NCBI RefSeq assembly: GCF_023702065.1
Contig: NZ_QFDM01000001.1
Span: forward strand, 930,001-994,000
Length of the DNA: 64,000 nt
Source of the DNA: Methanoculleus oceani
Lineage (GTDB): Archaea; Halobacteriota; Methanomicrobia; Methanomicrobiales; Methanoculleaceae
Direction: 5' to 3'
Shown here: in pieces, positions 15,819-24,493 of the stretch
How positions within the stretch are numbered: position 1 is the first letter of the stretch
Layout of the letters: each line of letters begins with the position of its first letter
Made by a program: the position numbers and the translations under genes
Notes under the pieces: generated by a model
What the model was told of the DNA's origin: nothing
Database searches by the model: none
What the model saw: the letters and a program-made list of their open reading frames with translations, nothing else

Positions 15819-16815
15819 TCAAGCGCATGAAATCCCGCACGGCCGCGAGGTAGGCATCGGTCTCTTCGAGGTGGTGCTCGTGCGAGGCGCCTTCGAAGAC
15901 CGCCAGTTCCGACCCCGGCACCAGGCGCTGGAAGTGTGCCATGGTCGCAGGCGGCGCCTCGTCGTGCTCCCCGCAGGTGAAGAGCACCGGGACCGGGATC
16001 TCGGCGAGCCGGCCGGTGACGTTGAACGTCCTGAGGGTTCCCGTGCAGGTGAACTCGCTCGGCCCCCACATTCCGAGGTAGACCGGCAGGGAGATCTTCT
16101 CGAACGTCCGGTTCAGGCATTCGGGCCAGGGGTCCGTCCGGCAGACGTGCCGGGCGTAGTACGTCGCCATGGCTTCCTGGTACTCCGGCGAGTCGAAGTT
16201 CCCGGTTGCCTCAGCCTCGCGGACAACCTCCTGCATCTCGTCGGGGAAGGCCGCGAGGTGCGCCCGCTGGTCGGCCACCCACCGGTCGGCGTCCAGCAGC
16301 GGCGCGGAGAGGATCAGGCTCTCCACACCGTCGGATTTGTTGGAGAGCACGTACTCGACCGCGAGCGCCCCTCCCCAGGACTGCCCGAGGAGGTGCACCC
16401 GACGAAGTCCGAGTGCGTCCCGGACCTCGCCGACCTCCTTAACGTAGCGCTCCACCGTCCAGAGAGCGGGGTCGTCGGGCCGGTCGGAGTTCCCGCACCC
16501 GAGCTGGTCGTAGAAGACGACCGGCCTCTCGTCCGCGAGGGCCGCGAGCGGCTCGAGGTAGTCGTGCGTCGCCCCCGGCCCCCCGTGGAGGACCAGCAGG
16601 GGCGTTCCTGCGCTGTCGGCACCGACGATGCGGAACCAGACCCGGCCGCCGGTGACGTCGACGTAGCCCTCGTGGGTGTCGCCCTCGGTTTTGGTTATGG
16701 AGACGTTTGATCTGTCGGCCGTTCCGCCTGTCGTGGTGCAGAGTGCGAGCAGCACTGCTGCAACTGTGAGAAAGATGAGTAACATGAGATATCCCCGGGA
16801 CCTGTTGCCTGGCAT
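15766..16815 (-). CDS. Exported alpha/beta hydrolase, proline iminopeptidase-like (S33)
   Basis: The 349-residue protein starts with a basic segment and a hydrophobic helix (residues about 10-30), so it is exported or anchored with its catalytic domain outside. The hydrolase part has the oxyanion motif HGGPGATHD, the nucleophile elbow GQSWGG (Ser), the acid in CGEHDE and the histidine in ASHEHH, all in family S33 order. Such enzymes cleave N-terminal proline or related amides and esters. The last dozen residues (ALSSCEVPEGNGA) come from the REP-like hairpin array, so the native C-terminus has been replaced or extended. An upstream open stretch of 45 codons is ignored because the ATG precedes the signal segment directly. 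Confidence 0.82.
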   Translation of the reverse strand: MPGNRSRGYLMLLIFLTVAAVLLALCTTTGGTADRSNVSITKTEGDTHEGYVDVTGGRVWFRIVGADSAGTPLLVLHGGPGATHDYLEPLAALADERPVVFYDQLGCGNSDRPDDPALWTVERYVKEVGEVRDALGLRRVHLLGQSWGGALAVEYVLSNKSDGVESLILSAPLLDADRWVADQRAHLAAFPDEMQEVVREAEATGNFDSPEYQEAMATYYARHVCRTDPWPECLNRTFEKISLPVYLGMWGPSEFTCTGTLRTFNVTGRLAEIPVPVLFTCGEHDEAPPATMAHFQRLVPGSELAVFEGASHEHHLEETDAYLAAVRDFMRLRKREALSSCEVPEGNGA

Positions 16816-16977
16816 GGTTGAGCCCTGAATGCACGGCCGGAGGGGGCTGTCGGGCGCATCCGGCGGTGTATTCCTGGTGTGATGTTTGTTCGGGGATATT
16901 TTGAATATTATGAAATAGAATGGAAACTGCTCATACGAGGCTTGCAACACAATTAAAATCGCAGAAGACGGGATCGA

Positions 16978-17051
16978 TGGGCCTGGCCGGATTCGAACCG
17001 GCGATCTTCGCCGTGTAAGGGCGACGTCATGACCAGCTAGACCACAAGCCC
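16978..17051 (-). tRNA. tRNA-Val (anticodon UAC)
   Basis: On the minus strand the 74-nt sequence begins GGGCTTG, which pairs with CAGGCCC at the 3' end, followed by discriminator A. The anticodon arm is TCGCC-CTTACAC-GGCGA, with anticodon TAC. The T arm has GCCGGTTCGAATCCGGC. CCA is not encoded. An ACATTAAATA element about 33 bases upstream (17081-17090) fits as the TATA box. Confidence 0.95.
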
Positions 17052-17080
17052 GGTTGCCTACATTTTTTTCTTTCGTATCC

Positions 17081-17090
17081 TATTTAATGT
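17081..17090 (-). promoter_or_regulatory. TATA box of tRNA-Val
   Basis: ACATTAAATA on the minus strand lies about 33 bases before the mature tRNA 5' end, in otherwise pyrimidine-rich spacer. Confidence 0.5.
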
Positions 17091-17157
17091 ATTGTACCTG
17101 CGGATGCAGGGGTTTTTCCGCAGGATGCTCGAGAAACGGCGGAGTGTCGGGTGGCTC

Positions 17158-17634
17158 TCACTTCACCGCATAGGGTATCTGGAGCGTCACCTGCTTCGTG
17201 ATCGCCGCGGTCCCGGTGCCTCCCGCACGTGATTTCGCCTCGTCGTAGGTGATCATCGCTCCTTCGGAGATCTCCGGGGGGATGGTGACGCTCATCATGA
17301 CGACGTCGGGGGCCGGCGGATAGCCGATGCCGGGCGGGTGCAGGTTGTAGCCCACGGTAAAGGTCGTCTTTCCGTTGCTCTCCGTCGAGCGGGAGAAGGA
17401 GAACTCGCTGCCCTCCTTGACACTCGTCCCCGTGGTCTTCACGGAGTGGAACGAAACCGGCACGCCTGCCACCGGCTTTCCCGCACTGTCGATCACCGTC
17501 ACCTCGAGCATCGCCGTGACGTGGACCGCCTCGCCCTCCGTCACTCCCCCGAGTTCGGTACATCCCGCAACGCCCGCCCCTGCGCCCAGCACGGCGCAAA
17601 GGCACACCAGCACCACGACGTATGATACTTCCAT
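17158..17634 (-). CDS. Lipoprotein with Ig-like fold
   Basis: The 158-residue product has a hydrophobic signal ending in VAGC, which fits a lipobox, so the mature protein should be lipid-anchored outside the cell. The mature part contains AMLEVTVIDSAGKPVAGVPVSF, the opening pattern of Big-1/CNA-B-like Ig domains, then alternating beta-strands to the end. No catalytic motif is present. It lies directly upstream of the tRNA-Val gene on the same strand. A structural or binding role at the cell surface is likely but not shown. Confidence 0.7.
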   Translation of the reverse strand: MEVSYVVVLVCLCAVLGAGAGVAGCTELGGVTEGEAVHVTAMLEVTVIDSAGKPVAGVPVSFHSVKTTGTSVKEGSEFSFSRSTESNGKTTFTVGYNLHPPGIGYPPAPDVVMMSVTIPPEISEGAMITYDEAKSRAGGTGTAAITKQVTLQIPYAVK

Positions 17635-17813
17635 CAGAGTCCTCCCATCACCGTTCGACGAATAACTCCATTACACAGCACTCTAACGGCACCGTATATG
17701 ATGGTTGCGAAATCACCCGGGAGAAACCCCCACGGTGTATTTCCCGTATCTTAAAAGCCCTGAACAGGATTCCCCGCACGCAGGGCGCGGGTGTGTGCGG
17801 AAAAAAGTTGTGG

Positions 17814-18761
17814 TTAGATGAACCCGAAGGACTTCAGCGTCACTTCGGGGTTGACGGCTCCCACGTGGTAGACCTTGCCCTCGGAGAGCTCGTTGATGAC
17901 CACCTCGGCCGGCGAGAAGAGCGAGGTGTCGATCTGGTAGAAGTCGAAGTTGGCTTCCTTGAAGATCTCGTAGAACGGTTTTCCGTATCCCTTGGACTTG
18001 TTGCTCGGGATCCGATCCAGGTAGTCCTTGATCTCCGGGGCGTTCATCGTCAGCATGATGCTCCCGTGGTAGATCGTGGCGTCGTTGGTGCTGCCCATCG
18101 CCTTCGTGCCGTCCTTCTTGACGGGGGCGATCGGAGCGTGGCCGATACCTGCGCTGATCTTTCTCGTATCGAATCCGAGTTCGTTCAGCTTGTAGATCGC
18201 GGTCTCGACGCAGCGGCCCGCGACCTGGATCGAGCCGACGAGCGATGCCGTGGGGGCGACGACCGCGCAGGTGTTCGCGACGTCCACGTTGCAGGCCTCG
18301 GCGATGTTCTCCATCACCGCGGCGTTCGGGAGGTGGTCGCTCTCGAGGCAGATGACCGCGTAATCGAACTCATCCTCGTAGTCGATGACCTCGTAGGTGT
18401 GCTTGGGCTTCAAGGAGAGCGCCCGTGCGGGGCCGCTGCCCATGGCGAAGTACTTATTGACGTTGACCGTCCAGCCCGCCTTCTGGGCGCCGAGGCATGC
18501 AATGGATGGGAAATCGGTGCTGACCTCGATGAACGGGATCGGAACGTCCCGGATCCGGCCCATCGTGATGTCGACCTCGCCGAGCCCGCCCATGCAGATC
18601 TCGGTGAACCGTCTTCCCGTCAGGTACCCGCCGGTCGTGCTGACGCCGCAGTCAACGATGCGTGCCCCGTTGTCGAGCTCGTGCGGGACGGCATGGAACT
18701 CCTCGGCGTATTCGAAGAGTTCCTCAAAAATATCCAGAGCCAGTTCGTTCACGCTGAGCAT
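17814..18761 (-). CDS. mch: Methenyl-tetrahydromethanopterin cyclohydrolase
   Basis: Mch converts formyl- to methenyl-tetrahydromethanopterin, the third step in the reduction of CO2 to methane. The protein of 315 residues begins MLSVNELALDIFEELFEYAEEF. It shows the family segments GARIVDCGVSTTGGYLTGRRF, ICMGGLGEVDI and SAGIGHAPIAPVKKDG. The full length matches the family, and the reading frame is intact. The ATG is preceded by GAGG at a suitable distance. An upstream TTG would add eight residues. It lies downstream of orc1/cdc6 on the same strand with a gap of about 50 bases. Confidence 0.95.
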   Translation of the reverse strand: MLSVNELALDIFEELFEYAEEFHAVPHELDNGARIVDCGVSTTGGYLTGRRFTEICMGGLGEVDITMGRIRDVPIPFIEVSTDFPSIACLGAQKAGWTVNVNKYFAMGSGPARALSLKPKHTYEVIDYEDEFDYAVICLESDHLPNAAVMENIAEACNVDVANTCAVVAPTASLVGSIQVAGRCVETAIYKLNELGFDTRKISAGIGHAPIAPVKKDGTKAMGSTNDATIYHGSIMLTMNAPEIKDYLDRIPSNKSKGYGKPFYEIFKEANFDFYQIDTSLFSPAEVVINELSEGKVYHVGAVNPEVTLKSFGFI

Positions 18762-18810
18762 GTGGAAAACCTCATCAGAATACAAACGGTGGGGGAATAG
18801 ATAAGGATTA

Positions 18811-19947
18811 TCAAATCGTCTGCCGCAGGTGTTCCAGCACGCGTCCGGGATCGTACCGGAGGCTGATCAGCCGGGTCCTCCCCCTTCCCTGGCGGTAGTG
18901 GAGGTTCAAGAGCCGCATCGCGTCAAACTTCTGGATTATCTCGTAATACTTGGTGTAACTGACTCCTTCCTGCTCTTTTACGAACCGGTAGACGTCGCCG
19001 GCGTTCATCTCCTGGTCGTCGCGGGCCGACATCTCCGCGATCCTCCCGAGCACCCCCCTCTCCTCGGCCTTGAGCGCCCGAAGCGAGAACGCAAGGTGCA
19101 GGTACCGCGAAACCTCGTATGCCTTGCAGACATCCTCTCGCTCGACGGAACGGCGTGCCTCCTTTTCGGCGTTCAGGGCTGCACGCTTGAGAAGGTCGAT
19201 ACCGACGCGGAGGTCGCCGCTCTTCATCGTCTGCTCCACCACGAGGTCCAGCGTCTCGGGCCGGATGACGTTCGGGTAGAGCCCCTGCAGGACCCGCTCC
19301 TCGAGGATGCCGTGCACCTCCTCCTCCGAGTAGGGGGGGAAGTAGATCTCGGTGGGCCGAAATACCGATGCCACCCGGGCGTCGACCTCGCTCTGCAGGG
19401 TGACGGACATGTCGCTGACGATGGCGACGACACCGATCCGGACGCCCGGATAGGCCTCGTGCGAGCGGAGCAGTGGATAGAGCACCTGGTTGATCTCGTT
19501 CTCGTAGAGAAGGTAGTTTGCGTCGTCGAGCGCCACAAGGAGCACCTGCTCCTCCCGCTGCAGGACCCGGGCTATGGCGTCGAAGACCTGCTTGAACGAT
19601 GTGCCTGACGCCGGCGGCGGGTGTCCGGTGACCCGGCGGTAGATCTGCGAAAAGATGGCGAACTTGGTGTTGTCGATCTGGCAGTTGATGTAGACGGGGA
19701 CGAGTTTCTTCGTGGTCTCCTCGATCTCGGCAAGGACCTTTTTGACGCTCGTCGTCTTCCCCGTCCCCGGGAGGCCCCGGCAGATGGTGTTGAGGGGTCG
19801 GGCCCCCCGCAGGCCCGGCCGGACCTGAAAAGCGAGTTCCCGGATCTGGGCGTCACGGTGGTTGAACTGCTCGGGAACGTAATCGATCTCGAAGACTTCA
19901 GGGTCCCGAAAAAGCGTCTCGTCCCACATGAGCAGGTTCTTCTTCAT
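18811..19947 (-). CDS. cdc6: Orc1/Cdc6 family replication initiator-like ATPase
   Basis: Orc1/Cdc6 proteins bind replication origins and load the MCM helicase. The 378-residue protein has Walker A GLPGTGKTT at 58-66, Walker B ALDDAN near 140, a sensor/arginine-finger type AAA+ lid (SGDLRVGIDLLKRAALNAE), and a C-terminal winged helix with VSYTKYYEIIQKFDAMRLLNL. Archaea often have several copies. I cannot tell whether this is the main initiator, and no clear origin recognition boxes are visible beside it. A TATATATAT element lies about 25 bases upstream of the ATG. Confidence 0.92.
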   Translation of the reverse strand: MKKNLLMWDETLFRDPEVFEIDYVPEQFNHRDAQIRELAFQVRPGLRGARPLNTICRGLPGTGKTTSVKKVLAEIEETTKKLVPVYINCQIDNTKFAIFSQIYRRVTGHPPPASGTSFKQVFDAIARVLQREEQVLLVALDDANYLLYENEINQVLYPLLRSHEAYPGVRIGVVAIVSDMSVTLQSEVDARVASVFRPTEIYFPPYSEEEVHGILEERVLQGLYPNVIRPETLDLVVEQTMKSGDLRVGIDLLKRAALNAEKEARRSVEREDVCKAYEVSRYLHLAFSLRALKAEERGVLGRIAEMSARDDQEMNAGDVYRFVKEQEGVSYTKYYEIIQKFDAMRLLNLHYRQGRGRTRLISLRYDPGRVLEHLRQTI

Positions 19948-20021
19948 TATACAAACCTCGGATACAGTAGTATATATATCCTCCAGGTTGTTCTTCCTTC
20001 ATCGCGCGGATCCTGCAGGGC

Positions 20022-20612
20022 CTATGGCTGTTCCATGCACTTCTTGCAGAGTGTTTTGCTCATGAAGAGCTGAGAGAGTTTTGCCTGTGATTTTGTCACT
20101 TCTGCTCCGCACATCTCGCAGACGTCCTCCCCGGGAGCGGCGGGCGGCTTTGCCGCGACCGGTGCCTGTTCCGGGGCCGCCTCCGGCTGTGCCGGAACCG
20201 CTTCCAGGGGTTTTGCGGGCGGTTCGGGGATCCGGGGCGGCTCCGGGTGTTCCGGCGCCGCCGGGATCGCTCTCTCGATGATCTCGGGCGAAGGGCAGGC
20301 TTTCTCCTCCTCCCGGGGTGCCGGTTCAGTCTCCGGGGTCGTTGTCGCCGCCGGCTCGGGAGCCTTCTCCTCCCGCGCCGGTGCCTGTGGCGCTGCAGGC
20401 TTGACCGCGAGAACGCGCCGCCGGTACGCATCCACGCGCTCGGCGGTTGCCTGATCGCCGCGTCCGAGCCGGGCAAGCATCCCGTCGAGGAACGTGATAA
20501 GGTCGTCCACATCCTCACGGGTCTCTACATCCCCCTCGACCTCGAGGCGGAGGTTTTCATAGTTCTCGAGGTTGATGGTGATCCCGATGGTGACTTCCTT
20601 CTTGCTGGACAT
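20022..20612 (-). CDS. Protein with Pro/Glu/Ala-rich linker and C-terminal zinc finger
   Basis: The 196-residue protein has an N-terminal alpha/beta segment (KKEVTIGITINLENYENLRLEVEGDV) followed by a helix. A long low-complexity linker rich in Pro, Ala and Glu (residues about 75-155) comes next, then a C-terminal Cys4 finger CEMCGAEV...CKKC. I do not recognise the N-terminal domain. The architecture suggests a regulatory or scaffolding protein that binds zinc and perhaps nucleic acid. The start is the ATG of MSSKKEV, which lies close to a TATA-like stretch (ATATACAATT near 20640). It is the gene upstream of orc1/cdc6 on the same strand. Confidence 0.68.
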   Translation of the reverse strand: MSSKKEVTIGITINLENYENLRLEVEGDVETREDVDDLITFLDGMLARLGRGDQATAERVDAYRRRVLAVKPAAPQAPAREEKAPEPAATTTPETEPAPREEEKACPSPEIIERAIPAAPEHPEPPRIPEPPAKPLEAVPAQPEAAPEQAPVAAKPPAAPGEDVCEMCGAEVTKSQAKLSQLFMSKTLCKKCMEQP

Positions 20613-20968
20613 ATATTCCAGTAAATATTGTATTCCATTATATACAATTCCACCGGCGACCCGCATCGCCTCTCCATTCGGTCAGTCCGGTCGTGTTTCT
20701 CCGCCTCCTGCATTGAGAGCAGTCCGTGCCGCCGGTCATCGGTCCGGTAGAAACGGGGGTTGTCCCGGGCGTTCCGGCAGGTTCCCGTCCCGGCAACCTG
20801 GCGGGCGGGACCCGTGCCGTCCGCTGCCCCGCCGGTCTGAAACCCGGAGCATCGTGGGCCTGGGAGTATTTCCTCTCCCATTGATTTTTATATTCTTGCC
20901 GCTATACTGGCGGGTGGAGTTCCCGACAGGTATACCCGGTAGCCCGTACGATATGCCCGAGGAGCGTG
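20613..20968. other. Divergent promoter region between the zinc-finger gene and the first beta-helix gene
   Basis: It holds AT-rich elements at both ends (TATATAC near 20640 for the minus gene, TTTTTATATTC near 20885 for the plus gene) and a GC-rich middle without a gene. No RNA structure stands out. Confidence 0.4.
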
Positions 20969-22528
20969 ATGATTACCCGCCTGCATGAAAAACCGGCAGA
21001 ATCGCCCCGGAAACGCCCGGCCGGCACGGACCTGCCGGTCGTTCTCCTGGTTGGCATAGTTGTCGGCCTCCTGCTCGTCCCGAGTGCTGCTGCAGCACCG
21101 GGAGCGTCGCTCGTTGTGGCGGCAGGCGACAGCAGCCCTGCATCGAAGGCACAGGCGAACTACACCTGTGACGGTCTCGACGATCAGGTGGAGATCCAGG
21201 CGGCGCTTGCCGCACTGTCCCCGGGCGGCACGCTCGTCCTCTCCCGCGGCACGTTCAACTGCTCGGGAAGCATCGTTCCCTCCGCCGGGACGACGCTCCT
21301 CGGCCAGGGTCCGGAAGCAACGAACCTTTCGTTCAGCCGGAACGGGATGCTCAATGTCTCCGAGGAGCACGTTACCCTGGACGGGTTTCATATCGAGGGG
21401 TCCGGCTACGTGAATGCGAGTACGAACACGACCCTCGACCTCACCCAGTGGCTGGGCGTGCTCACCATCTACGCGAGCGATACCCGGGTTTACAACGTCA
21501 CGGGCACCGCCGACGCGAGTATCCAGGCCGTCTTTCTCCTGCTCCACAACCCGAACATCTACGCCCCCATCCTCCAGGACGTCGAGTTCGTCAACTGCAG
21601 GGCCGTGGACACCGGGACCTACGGGTTCCTCCACAACGCCTGGGGGTCGGAGAACACGACGATCAAAAACATCCGCTACAGGAACTGCGCTGCGATCAAC
21701 TGCGGCAGGTACGGCGCGTTCAACCCCTGGGTGACCGGATTCGACTTTGCCGAGCAGAACGACATCGAAGGGCTCCGGGTGACGGACTGCCTCGCGGAAG
21801 GCAGCCTGGAGTCCGGGTTCCACTTCGAGTGGAACCCGACGAAGCAGGACTGCGTCTTCATCAACTGCTCGAGCCGGAACAACGGGCAGAAGCCCTCTCC
21901 CGGGGACTATCTGGTTGGCGACCCGGACTTCTTCGGGTCCGGCTTCTACATCCCGGGAGGACAGGTCTCCCTGATAGACTGCCGGGCCGAGGAGAACAGT
22001 GCGTTCGGGTTCTTCATCATCAACCCGGACGGTATGCTCCTGTACAATTGTACCGAAAGGGGCACCGGGCGCGTCCCGGGCATCGCTCTCTCCCAAAAAC
22101 CCATCTCGTACTGTATTCTCCAGTCCATGCCTGTCCCGGCAAACCCGTCCATCGTGATGGATCACTGCCGGAGTCTCGATTCGAACGGTTGGGGCCTCTT
22201 TATCTGCGGCACGGAGAACGCACTCATCAGGGATTTCACCATGACCGATCCGGCGGGCATCGACGGTATCGGGGCGATATTGGGGTGCCCTTCCGGAGAA
22301 CTCCCGGTGAACTCGACGATCGACATGGGTGTCTCCAACTCGACCATCGATCTCGCCGCATCGGGAGACCGGCCACAGACGCTGGTGTACATTGTGAATA
22401 ACAGAAACGTCACGTATTCCGGGATGGTCGTCTCCGATGCCGTCAGGCCGGTGCTGGTCGAGTGGACCCTGGCGGGGGGTGTGGACCTCTCCGGCCTCGA
22501 GGTGCTGCCGGCCAACAGCACGGCATAG
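20969..22528 (+). CDS. Secreted right-handed beta-helix protein, family A member 1
   Basis: The 519-residue protein has a basic N-terminus, a signal segment (LPVVLLVGIVVGLLLVPSAAAA) and a pectate-lyase-like repeat domain. Family A marks are CDGLDDQVEIQAALAAL, VNCRAVDTGTYGFLHNAWG and AEGSLESGFHFEW. Many N-glycosylation sites (NVS, NTT, NCS) fit a glycosylated surface protein. It has no C-terminal anchor, CARDB or dockerin. No catalytic site of a polysaccharide lyase is evident, so a structural or sugar-binding role is possible. A GTG one codon upstream is equally near the GAGGAG ribosome site. Three paralogues lie within the next 14 kb. Confidence 0.82.
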   Translation: MITRLHEKPAESPRKRPAGTDLPVVLLVGIVVGLLLVPSAAAAPGASLVVAAGDSSPASKAQANYTCDGLDDQVEIQAALAALSPGGTLVLSRGTFNCSGSIVPSAGTTLLGQGPEATNLSFSRNGMLNVSEEHVTLDGFHIEGSGYVNASTNTTLDLTQWLGVLTIYASDTRVYNVTGTADASIQAVFLLLHNPNIYAPILQDVEFVNCRAVDTGTYGFLHNAWGSENTTIKNIRYRNCAAINCGRYGAFNPWVTGFDFAEQNDIEGLRVTDCLAEGSLESGFHFEWNPTKQDCVFINCSSRNNGQKPSPGDYLVGDPDFFGSGFYIPGGQVSLIDCRAEENSAFGFFIINPDGMLLYNCTERGTGRVPGIALSQKPISYCILQSMPVPANPSIVMDHCRSLDSNGWGLFICGTENALIRDFTMTDPAGIDGIGAILGCPSGELPVNSTIDMGVSNSTIDLAASGDRPQTLVYIVNNRNVTYSGMVVSDAVRPVLVEWTLAGGVDLSGLEVLPANSTA

Positions 22529-22570
22529 CATCCGGACGGCTGCATCGCGGTCGGGGGTGTTCGGGGTTCC

Positions 22571-22610
22571 CCGGTTCCGGATTCTCCGGTTCCGGATTCT
22601 CCGGTTCCGG
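22571..22610. repeat. 15-bp tandem repeat, about 2.7 copies
   Basis: The unit CCGGTTCCGGATTCT occurs at 22571-22585 and 22586-22600, and its first ten bases recur at 22601-22610. It lies just after a beta-helix gene, in noncoding DNA. Confidence 0.8.
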
Positions 22611-22665
22611 AAAACCACCACGCATGAATTTCTAACCCGCCCGGGGTCGGAGATCCCGGGGTTGC

Positions 22666-22699
22666 CCCCCCGGAGTTCCGGGCCGAACCCTCCGGGGGG
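22666..22699. terminator. Strong GC hairpin between paralogous genes
   Basis: CCCCCCGGAG pairs perfectly with CTCCGGGGGG across a 14-base loop. It stands between two same-strand genes and may end or protect the upstream message. No T-run follows, so termination is only inferred. Confidence 0.45.
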
Positions 22700-22840
22700 A
22701 TCAGGTCGGCTAAACCCTTAAATGGTACTTCTGCGCCATAGGGGTATGAGCCGGGCAGAAGGCGTTGCGGCCCCTCTCGATCCCGGGTCCGGACGGTCCC
22801 GTACGAGATACACCGGCAACGTCGAAGAGGTCATAGTTCC

Positions 22841-24493
22841 ATGTCGGCAAGACTACCTCTGGGAGCCAGAGACAGACGTATCCTCATCGCCATCGCGATC
22901 ATACTCTCGGTGATCGTCGCCATCGTGCTGATCGTATACTTTTATCCGCCGGTCCCGGTGCCTCCGCCTCCTCCTCCGCCGCCCATCACCCCGATTCCCA
23001 CGACGCCGGTAGTGCCGCCGGTGGTGGCCGGACCGACGATCGTCGTCGCGGCAAGCGACGGCAGCGCCGCGTCGAAAGCCCGGGCCGACGTCCTGTGCGA
23101 CGGTACCGACGATCAACGCGAGATCCAGGAGGCGTTCGATTCGCTGTCGTCGTCGGGCGGCACGGTCGTCCTGACCGAAGGCACGTTCAATTGTGCCGGG
23201 AGCATCTACCCCTCCGTGAATACCATGCTTCGCGGGGAGGCGCCGGATGCAACGTTCCTCGAGTTCACCCGGAACGGGCGGCTCCATGTCACCCGGGAAG
23301 GCGTCACGCTCTACAATTTCCACGTCCGGGGCACCGGATACCCGCAGACCGGGACCGACCTCTGGCTCGGCGTGGTCACCATCTATGCGAGCCACGCGAA
23401 GGTCCTCGCCGTCGAAGGGACCGCCGATGCGAGCACCCAGGCGGTCTTCCTCCTGCTGCATGACCCGGACGTCTACGCCCCCCTCCTCCAGGACGTCGAG
23501 TTCGTCAACTGCCGGGCCGTGGACACCGGAACCTACGGGTTCCTCCACAACGCCTGGGGAACGGAGAACAAAGTGATCCGGAACGTCCGCTACGAGAACT
23601 GTCAGGCGATCAACTGCGGCAGGTACGGTGCGTTCAATCCCTGGGTGACCGGGTTTGACTTTGCCGAGTTAAACGACATCGAAGGGCTCCGGGTGACGAA
23701 CTGCCTCGCGGAAGGCAACCTGGAGTCCGGGTTCCATTTCGAGTGGGACCCCGAGAAGCGGGACTGCATCCTCGAGAACTGCATCAGTAAGAACAACGGA
23801 CAGAAAGCCTACCCGACGAAGCCCTACCGGGAGGACGATAAGTCGACGCACTACTTCGGGTGCGGTTACTACGCCCCCCGGGGGGACATCACCTTCATCA
23901 GCTGCTACTCAGAGGGGAACAGCCGGCATGGGTTCTACGCGACGAACGGCGGCAAGCTCTACAACTGTGTCGACAAAAACGTCGGCGCCGGGAAGACCGA
24001 TTACCGGCACATCCAGCCGGCATCGTTCTACGCTGCCCCGACCCGTTCGATTGCCCCGTCTCTGGTGCTCGAGAACTGCTCGAGCATCGATTCATGCGGG
24101 TATGGCCTGCACATCGACTTCGCAAGCGACGTCTGGATCAAGAACTTCCGTCTGGAGAACCCGGCCGGGATCGACGGAAAGGCGACAAACCTTGGCGGGT
24201 CGCAGGGGGGGCCGCTGGCCAACTCCGTGGTAAACATCTATGCGTCGGGCAACCGGGCTGAAACGTTGATCTGGGCCCGGAATAACGATAATGTCGAGTA
24301 CTCGGGTCGGATAGTCTCAGATACGGCAAAGCCGTTCGTGATCGAGGGAGATCGCACCAGGAATGTCCGGATCAAGGATATGGAGATCGTCTCTGCAAGC
24401 CTCGCGCCGTTTAACAACGGTGTGGTCCTCACGAATACGGTGCCTGCGGGAGCGGTGACGTTTGAGAACGTGGCGGTCACCTCGGGAGTGTAG
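22841..24493 (+). CDS. Membrane-anchored right-handed beta-helix protein, family A member 2
   Basis: The 550-residue protein opens with a basic stretch and one long hydrophobic helix (RRILIAIAIILSVIVAIVLIVYF) and then a Pro-rich linker (PPPPPPPP, PTTPVVPPV). It is probably anchored by the N-terminus, with the beta-helix outside. The domain follows the family pattern: CDGTDDQREIQEAF, VNCRAVDTGTYGFLHNAWG, AEGNLESGFHFEW and STHYFGCGYYAP. The start has GAGGTC eight bases upstream. Unlike its three paralogues, which have cleavable Sec-type signals, this one carries a stalk. The core has long near-identical DNA stretches in common with them. Confidence 0.83.
   Translation: MSARLPLGARDRRILIAIAIILSVIVAIVLIVYFYPPVPVPPPPPPPPITPIPTTPVVPPVVAGPTIVVAASDGSAASKARADVLCDGTDDQREIQEAFDSLSSSGGTVVLTEGTFNCAGSIYPSVNTMLRGEAPDATFLEFTRNGRLHVTREGVTLYNFHVRGTGYPQTGTDLWLGVVTIYASHAKVLAVEGTADASTQAVFLLLHDPDVYAPLLQDVEFVNCRAVDTGTYGFLHNAWGTENKVIRNVRYENCQAINCGRYGAFNPWVTGFDFAELNDIEGLRVTNCLAEGNLESGFHFEWDPEKRDCILENCISKNNGQKAYPTKPYREDDKSTHYFGCGYYAPRGDITFISCYSEGNSRHGFYATNGGKLYNCVDKNVGAGKTDYRHIQPASFYAAPTRSIAPSLVLENCSSIDSCGYGLHIDFASDVWIKNFRLENPAGIDGKATNLGGSQGGPLANSVVNIYASGNRAETLIWARNNDNVEYSGRIVSDTAKPFVIEGDRTRNVRIKDMEIVSASLAPFNNGVVLTNTVPAGAVTFENVAVTSGV

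Larger units (their letters stand above)
22529..22840. other. Intergenic region with hairpin and promoter before the second beta-helix gene
   Basis: It contains a 15-bp tandem repeat, a 10-bp hairpin, and a TATA-like TTAAATGG at 22718-22725 that predicts a start of transcription near 22747. An ATG at 22747 opens a 55-codon frame that overlaps the next gene. It could be a leader peptide or chance. Confidence 0.4.

Noticed and set aside
15601-15820. A CRISPR array
   Set aside because: Units vary in spacing, are short hairpins, and have no unique spacers of constant length. No cas gene is nearby.
19948-20021. A replication origin next to orc1/cdc6
   Set aside because: No repeated origin recognition boxes or long AT-rich unwinding element could be found in the spacers on either side, and archaea often carry extra orc1/cdc6 genes away from an origin.
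20888-22621. A 577-codon minus-strand frame
   Set aside because: It is antisense to the first beta-helix gene and consists of low-complexity Arg, Val, Asp and Gly sequence typical of a shadow in GC-rich DNA.
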